Assembly: GCF_040126305.1 (NCBI RefSeq)
Contig: NZ_CP149512.1
Span: 1 to 64,000 of the forward strand
Source of the DNA: Pararhizobium sp. A13
GTDB lineage: Bacteria; Pseudomonadota; Alphaproteobacteria; Rhizobiales; Rhizobiaceae
Direction: 5' to 3'
DNA: 64,000 nucleotides
Of the stretch, positions 35,361-44,889 are shown piece by piece (the stretch's first letter is position 1; every line of letters begins with the position of its first letter). Position numbers and translations under genes: made by a program. The notes beneath the pieces are model-generated. The model made no database searches and had not been told where the DNA came from. It worked only from the letters and a program-made list of their open reading frames with translations.

Positions 35361-36359
35361 ATGGCAATTACCCTTGATCAGACGATCGGACAGAAGCAGC
35401 AGAGTTGGCTTGCGGCGGTATTTGGCAGTCAGACGTTCTGGGTCCTGCTTTCCGTCATCCTCGCCTGCATTTTCCTTTCCTTCGCCACCGACTCGTTCGC
35501 GACGACGAAAAACCTCTACAACATCACGCGCAACGTCACTTTTGTTGCGATCATTGCGCTCGGCATGACGATCGTCATCATTACCGGCGGGATCGACTTG
35601 TCGGTGGGATCGGTGCTTTGCCTGTGCAGCATGGTGCTGGCGGTTGTCATGCATGCCGGCTACAGCATCGAGGTGGGCATCGCCGCCTCTATCGGTACCG
35701 CTCTCGTGATCGGAGCGTTCAACGGTGTACTGATCGCCTATCTGGGCTTCCCGCCCTTCGTTGTCACGCTCGGCATGCTCTCGATCGCGCGCAGCCTGGC
35801 GATGGTTGCGTCCAACAATACCGTCGTCTTCCAGTTCGGGCCGGATCACGATAAATTGCTGGCGCTGGGCGGCGGCGCATGGTTCTTCGGTATCGCAAAC
35901 CCGGTCCTCTACATGATCGTGCTGGCGCTCCTAACCGGCTTCGTGCTGCGCTGGACCAGATTTGGCCGCTACGTCTTCGCCATCGGCGGCAATGAGCATG
36001 CGGCCACACTCACGGGCGTTCCCGTGCAAGGGATCAAGGTTGCGGTCTACATGATTTCCGCCCTGTCGGCCGGGGTTGCCGGCATCATTCAAACCGGCTG
36101 GCTCGGCGCCGTCACCACGAATATCGGTGCTGGAATGGAACTCCAGGTCATCGCCGCCGCCGTCATCGGTGGCGCCAATCTGGCCGGCGGCGTCGGCACC
36201 GCCTTTGGCGCATTGATCGGGGCAGCTCTGATCGAGGTGATCCGCAACAGTCTCGGCTTGCTGGGCATCAACGCCTTCTGGCAAGGCACGTTCATCGGTG
36301 GTGCCATTGTGCTTGCCGTTCTGTTCGATCGGATTCGCAATTTCAGACAAAGCGAATAG
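35361..36359 (+). CDS. Sugar ABC transporter permease (RbsC/FrcC type)
   Basis: A 332-residue integral membrane permease with about 8-10 helices. NITRNVTFVAIIALGMTIVIITGGIDLSVGSVL is the hallmark of the RbsC family; the later GGANLAGGVGTAFGALIGAALIEVIRNSLGLLGI block is the conserved coupling region. It forms the membrane channel for the sugar bound by the protein at 32312. It is the last gene of its operon. Confidence 0.92.
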   Translation: MAITLDQTIGQKQQSWLAAVFGSQTFWVLLSVILACIFLSFATDSFATTKNLYNITRNVTFVAIIALGMTIVIITGGIDLSVGSVLCLCSMVLAVVMHAGYSIEVGIAASIGTALVIGAFNGVLIAYLGFPPFVVTLGMLSIARSLAMVASNNTVVFQFGPDHDKLLALGGGAWFFGIANPVLYMIVLALLTGFVLRWTRFGRYVFAIGGNEHAATLTGVPVQGIKVAVYMISALSAGVAGIIQTGWLGAVTTNIGAGMELQVIAAAVIGGANLAGGVGTAFGALIGAALIEVIRNSLGLLGINAFWQGTFIGGAIVLAVLFDRIRNFRQSE

Positions 36360-36540
36360 GAGAGGACCGCCAAAAATACTTGGCATTTCACGACAACGAT
36401 TTGACGCGCAGCCGCGACGTTTTTCAAAGCAGCTGATTGGAAGCGCATTGGCGCTTGTCGCCCGTGAAGCGGTTCACGCAACGAGCCGAGGGGTCGCCTC
36501 CGATCGAAGCGACATCAATATTGGTGTCCTGTCATTCTGC

Positions 36541-36565
36541 CGTTATCGCGGATGAGGCGATAACG
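36541..36565. terminator. Hairpin between convergent permease and hypothetical gene
   Basis: CGTTATCGC at 36541-36549 pairs perfectly with GCGATAACG at 36557-36565 across a 7-base loop. It begins 11 bases after the stop of the minus-strand gene at 36577. There is no strong T-run, so termination is likely but not certain. The rest of 36360-36540 shows no gene. Confidence 0.45.
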
Positions 36566-36576
36566 CCACTGCCGCA

Positions 36577-37014
36577 TCATCCAACGAACATCGCACGCAG
36601 CCGGGCCAAAAAGCCATCCGGCTTGTCAACATGCTTTGCCCGGATATAGCTGGCGGTCGTCGCAGCGCTTACCGTCGCGCCGAAATGGCAGTAGCAGACG
36701 ATTCTGTGCAATTGCCGGTCGGACAGTTCGAAAAACCGTTTCGCTTCTCCGTAGGTGTCGTTTTTCATCCCGGCTGCGCGAAGGACAGGATCGTTGAAGG
36801 CGACCGAGATCGCCGAGTTGTCGCAGTGCAAGGCAGCACGCACCGCACGCGGCTGATATTCGGTTTCGTGCAGCGTAGAGAGGAGCCGCTGCGGATCCGC
36901 TTCGAGGAGTTCCGCCCAACGTTGGAGACGCTTATCGCGCGGCACGACTTGATGAGGGTAATCCTGGTTGATCCTGGCAAGATTCTGAAGTTGATCGAAT
37001 TCATGGTGCTTCAT
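36577..37014 (-). CDS. Conserved-looking hypothetical protein, 145 aa
   Basis: ATG 37014 is preceded by GGAGGG, a good ribosome site, so the upstream in-frame start at 37092 is rejected. The protein (KHHEFDQLQNLARINQDYPH at the N-terminus) is charged, without signal peptide or membrane helix, and looks all-helical. A cysteine pair lies in LHRIVCYCHFGATVSAATTA, a notable segment that could bind metal or a cofactor. I do not recognise the family. It is an isolated minus-strand gene between the sugar transporter and the GGDEF-EAL gene, and its codon use agrees with its neighbours. Confidence 0.65.
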   Translation of the reverse strand: MKHHEFDQLQNLARINQDYPHQVVPRDKRLQRWAELLEADPQRLLSTLHETEYQPRAVRAALHCDNSAISVAFNDPVLRAAGMKNDTYGEAKRFFELSDRQLHRIVCYCHFGATVSAATTASYIRAKHVDKPDGFLARLRAMFVG

Positions 37015-37683
37015 TGCGCCCTCCATTGAAACGATTGATGTTCCGGCCTTTCTTCCTTCAGCAGCGTGACTCGTACGAGGGAATAAGTCCAATCACGATT
37101 GGCCTGCTGCCAAGATTTGGACCGAAAGCAGCCAGGGGCTCCAGGAGGAGAGAGATCGCGATGGCCTCCGCTGACCGGCGGGCCGTGTCAGCATCCGCTC
37201 GCTACGCCAGTTGCCATACGGCCTCGACAATGTCTGTGGTCAAATTCGCAAGAGCCCCCGGGGTCAAGTGTTGCAGATGTCCGGTGCAGACAACCTCATC
37301 ACATTGGCCGAAACCTTCGCGTGGATGATCGGAAAACGCAAATACTATACAGAACGCGCACGTACTGTTCCGATCCGGGAAGGCCACGTCCTTCTTTAAG
37401 CTTCCATTAGCCAGCGCCCCCCAATCTTGCCGATTGTATGGAACCCCTTGCCCTTATGTTTTTGGGGTCGCGTCGGGTGAAACCCGGCTCGATCCACGCA
37501 GTTTGTACCTGGCAACAGAGCGCGTCAAAAACGGGCAAACTGAGGGGCGCATCGAGGTGGGAGCGCGACGTTGGGATAGCCAATCGCAAAAATGGGGGAA
37601 TGGAGCGATGTTGGTCATGACGAAGATGAAAGGGGCCGCGGACCGGTTGTCTCGACCCAGCCGGCGAGGGGTTCACCGATAAG
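37015..37683. other. Intergenic region, no confident gene
   Basis: These 669 bases lie between the divergent hypothetical gene and the GGDEF-EAL gene. A 62-codon plus-strand frame at 37211-37399 ending in EGHVLL is the most protein-like stretch, but it lacks a ribosome site and any known domain, so I do not call it. The promoter of the GGDEF-EAL gene should lie in the last part; GAGGGG stands about 12 bases before its ATG. Confidence 0.4.
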
Positions 37684-39786
37684 ATGCTGAAACTATCGAG
37701 CCCGCTGACCAAGCCTCTGTCTTCCCTCGAAAACTATATCAGATCCATCGGGCGGAACTATTCCAACGCCGTCGTGGTCATGAGTTTCCTCATCGGGGCC
37801 ACCTATCTGACGGTTATGGTCGCCCTTGATCGCCACGCGCTCCAGCAGGACATCAGCGCCCTGACCAGCAGCCAGTTCATCCGTTTCCAGCAGCTCGCCA
37901 ACCAGACGCGGGCGCTGATGCGAGCCTCGGCCGATTCCAACTTGCCGGAATACATTATCGCGCCGATGGTCGGCGACATTCGCAACGCCGTCACTGATAT
38001 TCGAACCATGAGCAAAAAGCTCGAGGAACTCCACCGCCGCATCGGCCAGAATTTGCTGGAGAAGCTCACCCCTCGCGACGGGACGTCCAAGCTGTTGGGC
38101 GTCGACCTCAACCGGCGCCTCGAAGACTTCCTCCGGCGTGCCGAGAGGGTGGCGGCAGCCAAGAACGAGGAGCGGCGGCAACGCTATACCTTCTGGGGGC
38201 CAATCGACTTTGCCGTTTCTTCGGAGGGCACCCTGACCCGCCAGTTCAGCGAACTTATCCATCGAACCCACGACCGTAGCAACATCAGCATCGACACCGC
38301 CAAGATGATCAGTACCTCGCTTCTTGCGTTGATCGCGGCCACGCTCGCGCTGGCCAGCGCATTTCTGTTTAGCCCTCTGCTGAAGAAGTTGCGCAACGAG
38401 CACCGCCGGACGATGGGCTTCGAAAATCAGCTGAAGCAACTTGCCCATACCGACGCGCTTACCGGGATCTACAATCGATCCGCCTTTAGCGACACCCTTG
38501 GCAATCTGTTCATTGAGCTCAGGCGAAACGGCGTCGGTTTTTCCGTGCTGCTCGTGGACCTCGACCGTTTCAAAAGCGTCAATGATGGCTTTGGCCATCC
38601 GGCCGGCGACGCGGTATTGCGTCATGTGGCCAGCACTCTCCAGAGGATTTTTCGCTCCAACGACTTCGTCGCGCGGCTGGGCGGCGACGAGTTCGCAGTG
38701 CTTTTGCCCGGAATCCGTGATGAAGCCGCACTTGCCGGCATCGCCAGTCGCGCCGTGGAGACCATTGCGGCGGATTTTCTCTTCGAGGGTCGCACCTTTC
38801 AGGTCTCGGCGAGCATCGGTGGCGCGGTCGCTCCTGATCATGCAACGGATGAGCCGGGCCTGATGCGTGTTGCCGACCTTGCGCTCTACACAGCCAAGAG
38901 CGGACGCAATACGGCCATCATATTCGATGAAGCGGCGCTGGCCCGCCGGCTGGAAGAAAACCAACTCTCTCTCGCCCTCATTGTCGCGGTCGATCGCAAT
39001 GAATTCATCGTGCACTACCAGTCGAAGGTCAATCTGCTGACAGGAGAGCACCTGGGTTTCGAGGCGCTCGTGCGCTGGCGCCATCCCAGCCTTGGTATAC
39101 TGGCCCCGGGCCGTTTCTTGCCATTGATGGAAGGGCCGCATCTCATCCGCGGCATGACCCGTTCGGTGGCAACGACGGTCGGCCGGGATCTGAGAGCCTG
39201 GAAAGACGCCGGGCTGGTGCCCGGACCGATCGCGATTAACCTGCCCGAGGCCCTTCTGGTGGGCGAGGATGGCTACGATATGCTCGCCGAGGTCATTCGT
39301 GAAAACGCCCTCGACTGGCACGACTTCGCGGTGGAGGTGACGGAGGACGTCTTCCTCAATCGCAATGCCGACCGGATCCTTGAGACGGTGACACGTTTCC
39401 GAGAGCACGGCCTTTCAGTCTCCCTCGACGATTTTGGAACCGGATTTGCCTCGCTGGTGCACCTGCGTGACTTTCCCTTTGACGAGCTGAAGATTGACCG
39501 CAGCTTCGTCGCCGACATAGGGACCGACACGCGGTCGGAGCAGATTGTTCGTGCCATGATCGACCTCTCCCGCAACCTTGGCAAGCGCTGCGTCGCCGAA
39601 GGCATCGAGACCGACATGCAGCGGCGCTTTCTTGTGAGTGCCGGCTGTGAAATCGGCCAGGGTTATATGTTCGCCAGACCGCAGCCCGCCGTACTGGCAA
39701 GTGAACGCCTGCTGAAACGGCTCGTTTTTGCGGACCCCGCAATGAGCGTTACGGCCACGCGGCGCATGGCGCGAAGCGCCGGTTAG
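37684..39786 (+). CDS. Membrane GGDEF-EAL cyclic-di-GMP protein
   Basis: A 700-residue inner-membrane signalling protein. Helices near residues 29-47 and 216-236 enclose a periplasmic domain of about 165 residues that is helical and unassigned. The GGDEF domain (about 250-415) has an intact RLGGDEFAVLLP active site and an inhibitory RxxD site (RSND) five residues before it, so it could make c-di-GMP. The EAL domain (about 430-690) retains FEALVRW, INLPEALL, EVTEDVF, DDFGTG, LKIDRSF and EGIET, so hydrolysis also looks possible. The next gene, 67 bases on, encodes a periplasmic binding protein that might present a ligand to the sensor domain. Confidence 0.93.
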   Translation: MLKLSSPLTKPLSSLENYIRSIGRNYSNAVVVMSFLIGATYLTVMVALDRHALQQDISALTSSQFIRFQQLANQTRALMRASADSNLPEYIIAPMVGDIRNAVTDIRTMSKKLEELHRRIGQNLLEKLTPRDGTSKLLGVDLNRRLEDFLRRAERVAAAKNEERRQRYTFWGPIDFAVSSEGTLTRQFSELIHRTHDRSNISIDTAKMISTSLLALIAATLALASAFLFSPLLKKLRNEHRRTMGFENQLKQLAHTDALTGIYNRSAFSDTLGNLFIELRRNGVGFSVLLVDLDRFKSVNDGFGHPAGDAVLRHVASTLQRIFRSNDFVARLGGDEFAVLLPGIRDEAALAGIASRAVETIAADFLFEGRTFQVSASIGGAVAPDHATDEPGLMRVADLALYTAKSGRNTAIIFDEAALARRLEENQLSLALIVAVDRNEFIVHYQSKVNLLTGEHLGFEALVRWRHPSLGILAPGRFLPLMEGPHLIRGMTRSVATTVGRDLRAWKDAGLVPGPIAINLPEALLVGEDGYDMLAEVIRENALDWHDFAVEVTEDVFLNRNADRILETVTRFREHGLSVSLDDFGTGFASLVHLRDFPFDELKIDRSFVADIGTDTRSEQIVRAMIDLSRNLGKRCVAEGIETDMQRRFLVSAGCEIGQGYMFARPQPAVLASERLLKRLVFADPAMSVTATRRMARSAG

Positions 39787-39853
39787 CCGGCCGGTGCGCC
39801 GCTACTGGACGCTCCTCGAACTGGCGATTTGCTCATTCCAAAGGAAAACAGCG

Positions 39854-41110
39854 ATGAAGAACAAGGTAAGGCCGTTGTGTTTCGCGGCGACCGTTGTGCT
39901 TGCGAATTTCTGTCAGGGACAGCCGGCGGCTGCCGAAGAGGGCATGGCAGTCGACATCGTCCATTTCTGGGTATCGAAGAGTGAAGCTGCGGCGCTCGAT
40001 ATCTTCAGAAAAGCATGGATCGCTGATGGCAACCGGTGGGTCGATATGCCTGCCAAGAACAAGGTAGAGGTACAGAGGATCGTCAGCGAGCGCATTGCCA
40101 ACGGATACGCGCCGGCGGTCATGCAGTGGAACGCCAATGAAGGCTCGCGCGAGTTGCCCGAAATGGGAATTGTCCTGGACATTGAGCAGGTGGCTCGAGA
40201 GGACAACTGGCGCGAAATCTTACCCGCAGCCGTGCTTGATCGTATCACCTATGACGGCAAGGTCTATTTTGCACCGACCAACATCCACGCCGAGAACTGG
40301 CTCTGGACAAGTGAAGCTGTGTTCCGCGACCTGGACCTGGCGACGCCGCAGACCTGGGACGAAATCTTCGCCGCCGCCGAGAAGATCAAGGCGAGTGGCC
40401 GGCTGCCTGTTGCCGTGGGCGGAGGTCGTTGGGAAATATCGCTGATTTTCAACAATATCATGTATCAGAAGCTGGGGGCGGAGGGCTATGCCCGTGTCAT
40501 CAGCGGCGACCCGGCCATGGTCAACGATCCGCGCATGATCGAGGCGCTCGAGGTGCTGCGCCGCGTATCTCGCTATGCCGAGCCTGTGGCTGCCCGCGAG
40601 TCCAAGACCTGGGCGGATGCCACGGCCGCAGTCGGGCGTGGTGAGGCCGGTATGCAATTCATGGGCGATTGGGCAAAGGGCGAGCTATCAGCGCGCGGCT
40701 ATACCGTCGACAAGGACTTCGGTTGCAGCCTGGTGCCCGGCACTGCCATCGCCTACTTCATGGTCATCGATGCCTTTGCCTTTCCGCTGACAAGCCGCGA
40801 GGAAGAAGCCGAAGGGCAGCAGGCTTTTGCACGCATGGTGCTTGATCGCGACAACCAGGTGGCCTTCAGCCGCATCAAGGGCTCGCTCCCAGTGCGCACC
40901 GACGTTGATCCGAGCGGGCTTGATCGCTGCGGTCGGCTTGGTCTCCAGATGATTGCCGAAAAGAAGGGCGAGGTTAGTGCCCAGTCCATGGCCATGCCGT
41001 CGCAAATGTCGGAAGGATGGATCGGCATCCTTGCCGATTTCTTCAACGACCAGACCATCTCGCCTGAGACGGCGCAGCAGCGGCTGCGCGAGGTTGTCAT
41101 GCTGCGTTGA
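39854..41110 (+). CDS. Family 1 extracellular solute-binding protein (orphan)
   Basis: A 418-residue periplasmic sugar-type binding protein (SBP_bac_1). ATG 39854 with AAGGA upstream; the signal peptide KNKVRPLCFAATVVLANFC runs to about residue 27 (PAAA before EEG). The mature start VDIVHFWVSKSEAAALDIFR is typical, as are APAVMQWNANEG and GGGRWEISLIFNNIMYQ. No permease or ATPase is nearby. The gene follows the GGDEF-EAL gene on the same strand, so it may serve as a ligand sensor for that protein or work with a transporter elsewhere. Confidence 0.87.
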   Translation: MKNKVRPLCFAATVVLANFCQGQPAAAEEGMAVDIVHFWVSKSEAAALDIFRKAWIADGNRWVDMPAKNKVEVQRIVSERIANGYAPAVMQWNANEGSRELPEMGIVLDIEQVAREDNWREILPAAVLDRITYDGKVYFAPTNIHAENWLWTSEAVFRDLDLATPQTWDEIFAAAEKIKASGRLPVAVGGGRWEISLIFNNIMYQKLGAEGYARVISGDPAMVNDPRMIEALEVLRRVSRYAEPVAARESKTWADATAAVGRGEAGMQFMGDWAKGELSARGYTVDKDFGCSLVPGTAIAYFMVIDAFAFPLTSREEEAEGQQAFARMVLDRDNQVAFSRIKGSLPVRTDVDPSGLDRCGRLGLQMIAEKKGEVSAQSMAMPSQMSEGWIGILADFFNDQTISPETAQQRLREVVMLR

Positions 41111-41270
41111 AAAGACGAAAGCCGAAAAGCGCGTGTTTTATACCAACTCCGCAGGAAAATAAGTGAACAGGTGACTGCCGCGGCCCAGCGCATTGAGGTT
41201 TGACATTTGTCGCGGCAATCTCATGTGGTTAACGCTGCGGCCATGATGACCCCAGCTCGGCAAGCGACAC

Positions 41271-41314
41271 CCGCCCATCGATCACGTGACCTCGATGGGC
41301 GGTTTCAGCTTTCG
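41271..41314 (+). terminator. Terminator hairpin downstream of the orphan binding protein
   Basis: CCGCCCATCGA at 41271-41281 pairs perfectly with TCGATGGGCGG at 41292-41302 (10-base loop), followed by TTTCAGCTTTCG. It lies 160 bases after the plus-strand stop and 125 bases beyond the convergent araC stop. The 316-base gap 41111-41426 also carries two partial copies of CGGCCATGATG(A/G)CC, near 41238 and 41322, but no gene. Confidence 0.6.
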
Positions 41315-41426
41315 TTAGCCCCGGCCATGATGGCCGCGGCAGGTCCCTTGCAACCATCTCGCAGCAATCGGACCGCCTGTGACCAGACGTTGCGTGCGCA
41401 ACGATGCGCACAGCTTGCTAGTTCCC

Positions 41427-42431
41427 CTAATCTTTCATGCTGCGCTGTCTGGCGTCGCTCCAGCGCATCCTGGCCGTCTCCGATGGAGTTTCCCCGAAAG
41501 CTTGATGGTAGGCTGCCGCAAAGCGGCCCATATGGGAAAACCCCCAGTTCCGGGCAATATCGGCAACAGGCAGCGAATTGGCATCGTCCGCCAGGGCTTT
41601 GCGAGCGCCTTCCAGGCGGATCGTCCGCAAATAGTTCAAGGGCGTGGTGTCCTTGAACTGCTGAAAGGATGCCTGCAATGCCCGCACGCTCGTGCCGGCT
41701 TCGCGCGCAATATCGGCGACGGTTATCGAACGCGATACGTTGGCATACATATATTCGATCGCTCTTTTCAGTCGTCGCGGGACGGCTGGAGAAACCGGTC
41801 GTGTCAGCCGCGGCCAGTAATTGTTCGGGACCACCTCCAGAAGCACGATCATCATCGTCTGAAAGAGCCGTTCGATGGCGGACGCCGAGAGCTGATCGGC
41901 ATCATCGACGTCGAGGCAATTCCAGACAAGGTTTCCAAGCGCCGCCAACCGCGCACCTTTCACCGTCGTTAGATCAACGGTGCCGGAGAATTCGATATTG
42001 TCTGTGACGGGCCCATCCAGCAGTTCACTCAGTTGCTGGATCATTGCCGATTTTTCGAATGCCATGCCGATGTGGCTCCGGTCCTCGTGCAGGACCAGAT
42101 TTTCAAAGTGCGACATGTCACCCAGAAAACCTGTCGTCGGCGTCGATACGATGCGGTTTCGGCCAACGTCTATCTCCATGGCGCCCGAGGCTGGGAGGTA
42201 GAGGACATAGGCGTCGGGCGCACTGGCGAGCGCCACTTTCATGCCGGAATGGCATCTCCCGTTCCACACGCTATAGCGCCCGGCGGAGTAGTGCCGGTCT
42301 TCGACGGAAATTCGTTGGCGCGGCTTAAGGGGTTCCACCTTGGCAGGGGATAACGTCCTCGCATAATGCTCCGACATCTCGTCAGCATCGGCTTCCACGA
42401 TTCGGAAGACAGAGTGAGTAACGTACCTCAT
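41427..42431 (-). CDS. AraC-family transcriptional regulator
   Basis: A 334-residue AraC-type activator. ATG 42431 with GGAG just upstream is preferred to an upstream frame extension. The N-terminal part (about 1-210) is an AraC_binding_2-like ligand domain (EIDVGRNRIVSTPTTGFLGD). The C-terminal double helix-turn-helix includes SITVADIAREAGTSVRALQA, then PLNYLRTIRLEGARKAL and IARNWGFSHMGRFAAAYHQAF. It stands alone; possible targets are the divergent Tad-like genes 512 bases upstream. Confidence 0.9.
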   Translation of the reverse strand: MRYVTHSVFRIVEADADEMSEHYARTLSPAKVEPLKPRQRISVEDRHYSAGRYSVWNGRCHSGMKVALASAPDAYVLYLPASGAMEIDVGRNRIVSTPTTGFLGDMSHFENLVLHEDRSHIGMAFEKSAMIQQLSELLDGPVTDNIEFSGTVDLTTVKGARLAALGNLVWNCLDVDDADQLSASAIERLFQTMMIVLLEVVPNNYWPRLTRPVSPAVPRRLKRAIEYMYANVSRSITVADIAREAGTSVRALQASFQQFKDTTPLNYLRTIRLEGARKALADDANSLPVADIARNWGFSHMGRFAAAYHQAFGETPSETARMRWSDARQRSMKD

Positions 42432-42943
42432 CAGAGCTCCAAAAAAGAACGAGCGCCCTTGAGAACTCGAGCGACAGGTTACGTAAGCGGAACACATGAA
42501 TGCAGGCCGCAGACTCCAATTATCATATAATTAAGTTGAGATTAATATAGGCGCGCGCGCCTTATCGGCTGCAACATCAGCCCATTCGCGCAGGTTATAT
42601 CCATTATAAGCGAAAATCATGACGAGAGAGGATGCGACCGTCCCCGTGCGCATCTCTCTTGCTCGCATTTGCGCATCTCTGCGAGCGGTGCTTCTGCCTG
42701 ACGTCCATGCTGCCAACTGGCGGCGCACTTCATCCTTTTAAGCATCGAGAACATGCGATCAGAATGCTCCCAATCTTGCCCGCAAGCACAAGCGCGGCAG
42801 CCAAAACGACGGCTGAGCGCGTTTTTCGGCGCGGACCGGATATTGCTGCGCTATCCGGCCAGCATGAGCATATCATCGTTGACTGATGAATAAGCTTCGT
42901 CGTGGATCATCGGCCTTCAACACGCTGAAAGGTCCCCGGCATA
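42432..42943. other. Intergenic region upstream of Tad-like genes
   Basis: These 512 bases separate the AraC gene from the TadG-like gene. The first part is AT-rich (around 42515-42550) and includes the palindrome GGCGCGCGCGCC at 42550-42561, which may be an operator. Short frames here lack known domains or ribosome sites, and I call no gene. Confidence 0.4.
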
Positions 42944-44356
42944 ATGAAATCCGCTCTTGCCTCTGGTTGCAGTTGCCTTGCTTCATGGATGAAGTCGATG
43001 ATCGCCGACAGGCGGGGCAATGTCGCCATCTCGGCTGCGATCTGCGCCGTGCCGATGATTCTGGCAGTTGGTGCAAGCCTGGATTACACGCGCGCATACA
43101 ACGTCCAGAGCAAGATGCAGGCAGATCTCGACGCCGCCCTCGTCGCCGCCATCAAGCAGATCGACACCTATGACGAGGAAAAGCTTGAGAAGAAAGTCAC
43201 TGATTGGTTCGAAGCCCAGGCGGACAAGAGCGACTCCAGTTACGATCTCACCGGCGTCACGATCGACCAGACGAACCACACCATCACGGCGACCGCCACG
43301 GGCACCGTGCCGACCACCATCATGACGATCGCGAATATTGAATCGGTTCCCGTCGGCGTTATCAGCGCGATCAAAGGACCGGCGACGTCGTATCTGGACG
43401 TCTATCTCGTGATCGACAAATCAGCCTCCATGCTCCTCGCAGCCCATTCGGAAGGGCAGACGACCATGCGTGCAAATGCTGGATGCGAATTCGCATGCCA
43501 CACCGGAGACAGCGCAAAGATTAGCGGAATCTCCTACACAAATTTTTACGACTACAGCATCGACTCAAGCATAGAGCTTCGCACAGATATCATGCTGAAA
43601 GCCGTCGACACGCTAACCCAGATGATCGACACGGCCGATCCAAGCCATAATCGCATAAGGGTCGGCTTGTACCGGCTAAGTACCGACGTGAAGGAAGTAT
43701 TGTCACCTCAGTATTCCACCTCCAATCTTTTGAAGGTTTTGAATAAGGATTCAAATGGCTTGACAAGTTCCAGCTCAACAGACGGGACTTATTTCCAAAC
43801 CGCGTTGTCTACACTGAAAAAGAAAATCGGCGAGAGCGGAGATGGATCATCCGCGGCAAGTCCTTTGAAATTGGTGATGATGATCACCGATGGCGTACAA
43901 TCGGCACGATCTTGGGTGGGCCGCACAAGTTCAAAAACAAAGAACTGCACGAAGTGGACCCTCTATAAGGGCGCCCAGACATGCGTCGGCTTCCCGATGA
44001 CCGAAGACGCCCGTAAAGTCACGCCGCTCAATCCGGACTGGTGTGATTACCTGAAGGGTTTAGGGGCAACCGTGTCCGTTCTCTACACAGAGTATCTGCC
44101 GATCACTCTGGATTGGGGATACAATGGGACCTTGGGGAATACGATGTCGAGCAGCGTCTGGACGTCGACCTGGGGCGGCACTCTTCACAGCGGCGTCAGC
44201 GGCAGCATCAGCCGCCAGGATTATATCCCGATCGCCTTGCAGGACTGCGCCTCTTCGCCTGACCTCTTCATATCGGCGGCTTCTGAAGACGAGATCACCG
44301 AAGGTCTTTCCACCCTTTTCAACCAATACCTGACCTCGGTGCGGCTGACACAATGA
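42944..44356 (+). CDS. tadG: TadG-like Flp pilus protein with von Willebrand A domain
   Basis: A 470-residue protein. After a short basic lead (DRRGNVAIS) a membrane helix (AICAVPMILAVGASLDYTRA, TadE-like) anchors it. Residues about 150-460 form a von Willebrand A fold with a MIDAS motif DKSAS in DVYLVIDKSASMLL. TadG proteins anchor or stabilise the tight-adherence pilus in the envelope. The start may be the later ATG at 42989, close to the helix, because a ribosome site before 42944 is weak. It overlaps the next gene by 4 bases. No other tad genes (cpaF, tadB/C, flp) are in the window. Confidence 0.82.
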   Translation: MKSALASGCSCLASWMKSMIADRRGNVAISAAICAVPMILAVGASLDYTRAYNVQSKMQADLDAALVAAIKQIDTYDEEKLEKKVTDWFEAQADKSDSSYDLTGVTIDQTNHTITATATGTVPTTIMTIANIESVPVGVISAIKGPATSYLDVYLVIDKSASMLLAAHSEGQTTMRANAGCEFACHTGDSAKISGISYTNFYDYSIDSSIELRTDIMLKAVDTLTQMIDTADPSHNRIRVGLYRLSTDVKEVLSPQYSTSNLLKVLNKDSNGLTSSSSTDGTYFQTALSTLKKKIGESGDGSSAASPLKLVMMITDGVQSARSWVGRTSSKTKNCTKWTLYKGAQTCVGFPMTEDARKVTPLNPDWCDYLKGLGATVSVLYTEYLPITLDWGYNGTLGNTMSSSVWTSTWGGTLHSGVSGSISRQDYIPIALQDCASSPDLFISAASEDEITEGLSTLFNQYLTSVRLTQ

Positions 44357-44880
44357 TGCGGCGCTTCCTGTCACCGTTGACCCACCTTGCCGATGATAAA
44401 AACGGCGCTGCGGCGATCGAGTTCGCGATCCTCGCATTGCCGCTTTTTACGCTTATTTTCGGCATTCTTGAACTCGCGGGAATGTTCTTTGTCGATACCG
44501 CCCTCGACGCCGCTGTGCATAAAAGCGCCCGGCTCATCAGGACCGGGCAGGCGGCTGAGAAGGCGATGTCGCTTTCGGCCTTCAAGGCAGCCGTCTGCGA
44601 GGACATGGTCTATCTCCTCAACTGCGAGAGCAATCTGCTCGTCGTCGCAAACGTGGTGAGTAACATCTCTACGACAGCAGCCATGATGCCCGCAGATTCC
44701 GACGGCAACGTCACCATCACCGAGAATTTCAACATCGGCTATGGCAGCGACTACATTCTCGTCCAGGCATTTCTGCCCTGGTCGCCCGTGGTGCCGCTCT
44801 ATTCGCTCTCCAGCCAGAAATTCGTCGACGGCAGCTATGTGCTTGGCGCTGCCGTGCTGTTTCGCAACGAGCCCTTCTGA
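44353..44880 (+). CDS. tadE: TadE-family pseudopilin
   Basis: A 175-residue TadE-like protein. The signature DKNGAAAIEFAILALPLFTLIFGILELAGMFF gives a cleavable or anchoring prepilin-type helix with the conserved Glu of IEFAI. The C-terminal periplasmic part contains two cysteines (VCEDMVYLLNCESN) that may pair. It overlaps the tadG-like gene by 4 bases and is followed 9 bases on by another TadE-type gene. It is probably a minor pilin of a Flp-type fibre. Confidence 0.85.
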   Translation: MMRRFLSPLTHLADDKNGAAAIEFAILALPLFTLIFGILELAGMFFVDTALDAAVHKSARLIRTGQAAEKAMSLSAFKAAVCEDMVYLLNCESNLLVVANVVSNISTTAAMMPADSDGNVTITENFNIGYGSDYILVQAFLPWSPVVPLYSLSSQKFVDGSYVLGAAVLFRNEPF

Positions 44881-44889
44881 GGAGCGCCG

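Noticed and set aside
37211..37399. Possible 62-residue plus-strand protein
   Set aside because: No ribosome site, no domain and no conserved-looking features; left as intergenic.
37693..39408. A 571-codon minus-strand open frame opposite the GGDEF-EAL gene
   Set aside because: Shadow frame without recognisable motifs; the plus strand has intact GGDEF and EAL active sites.
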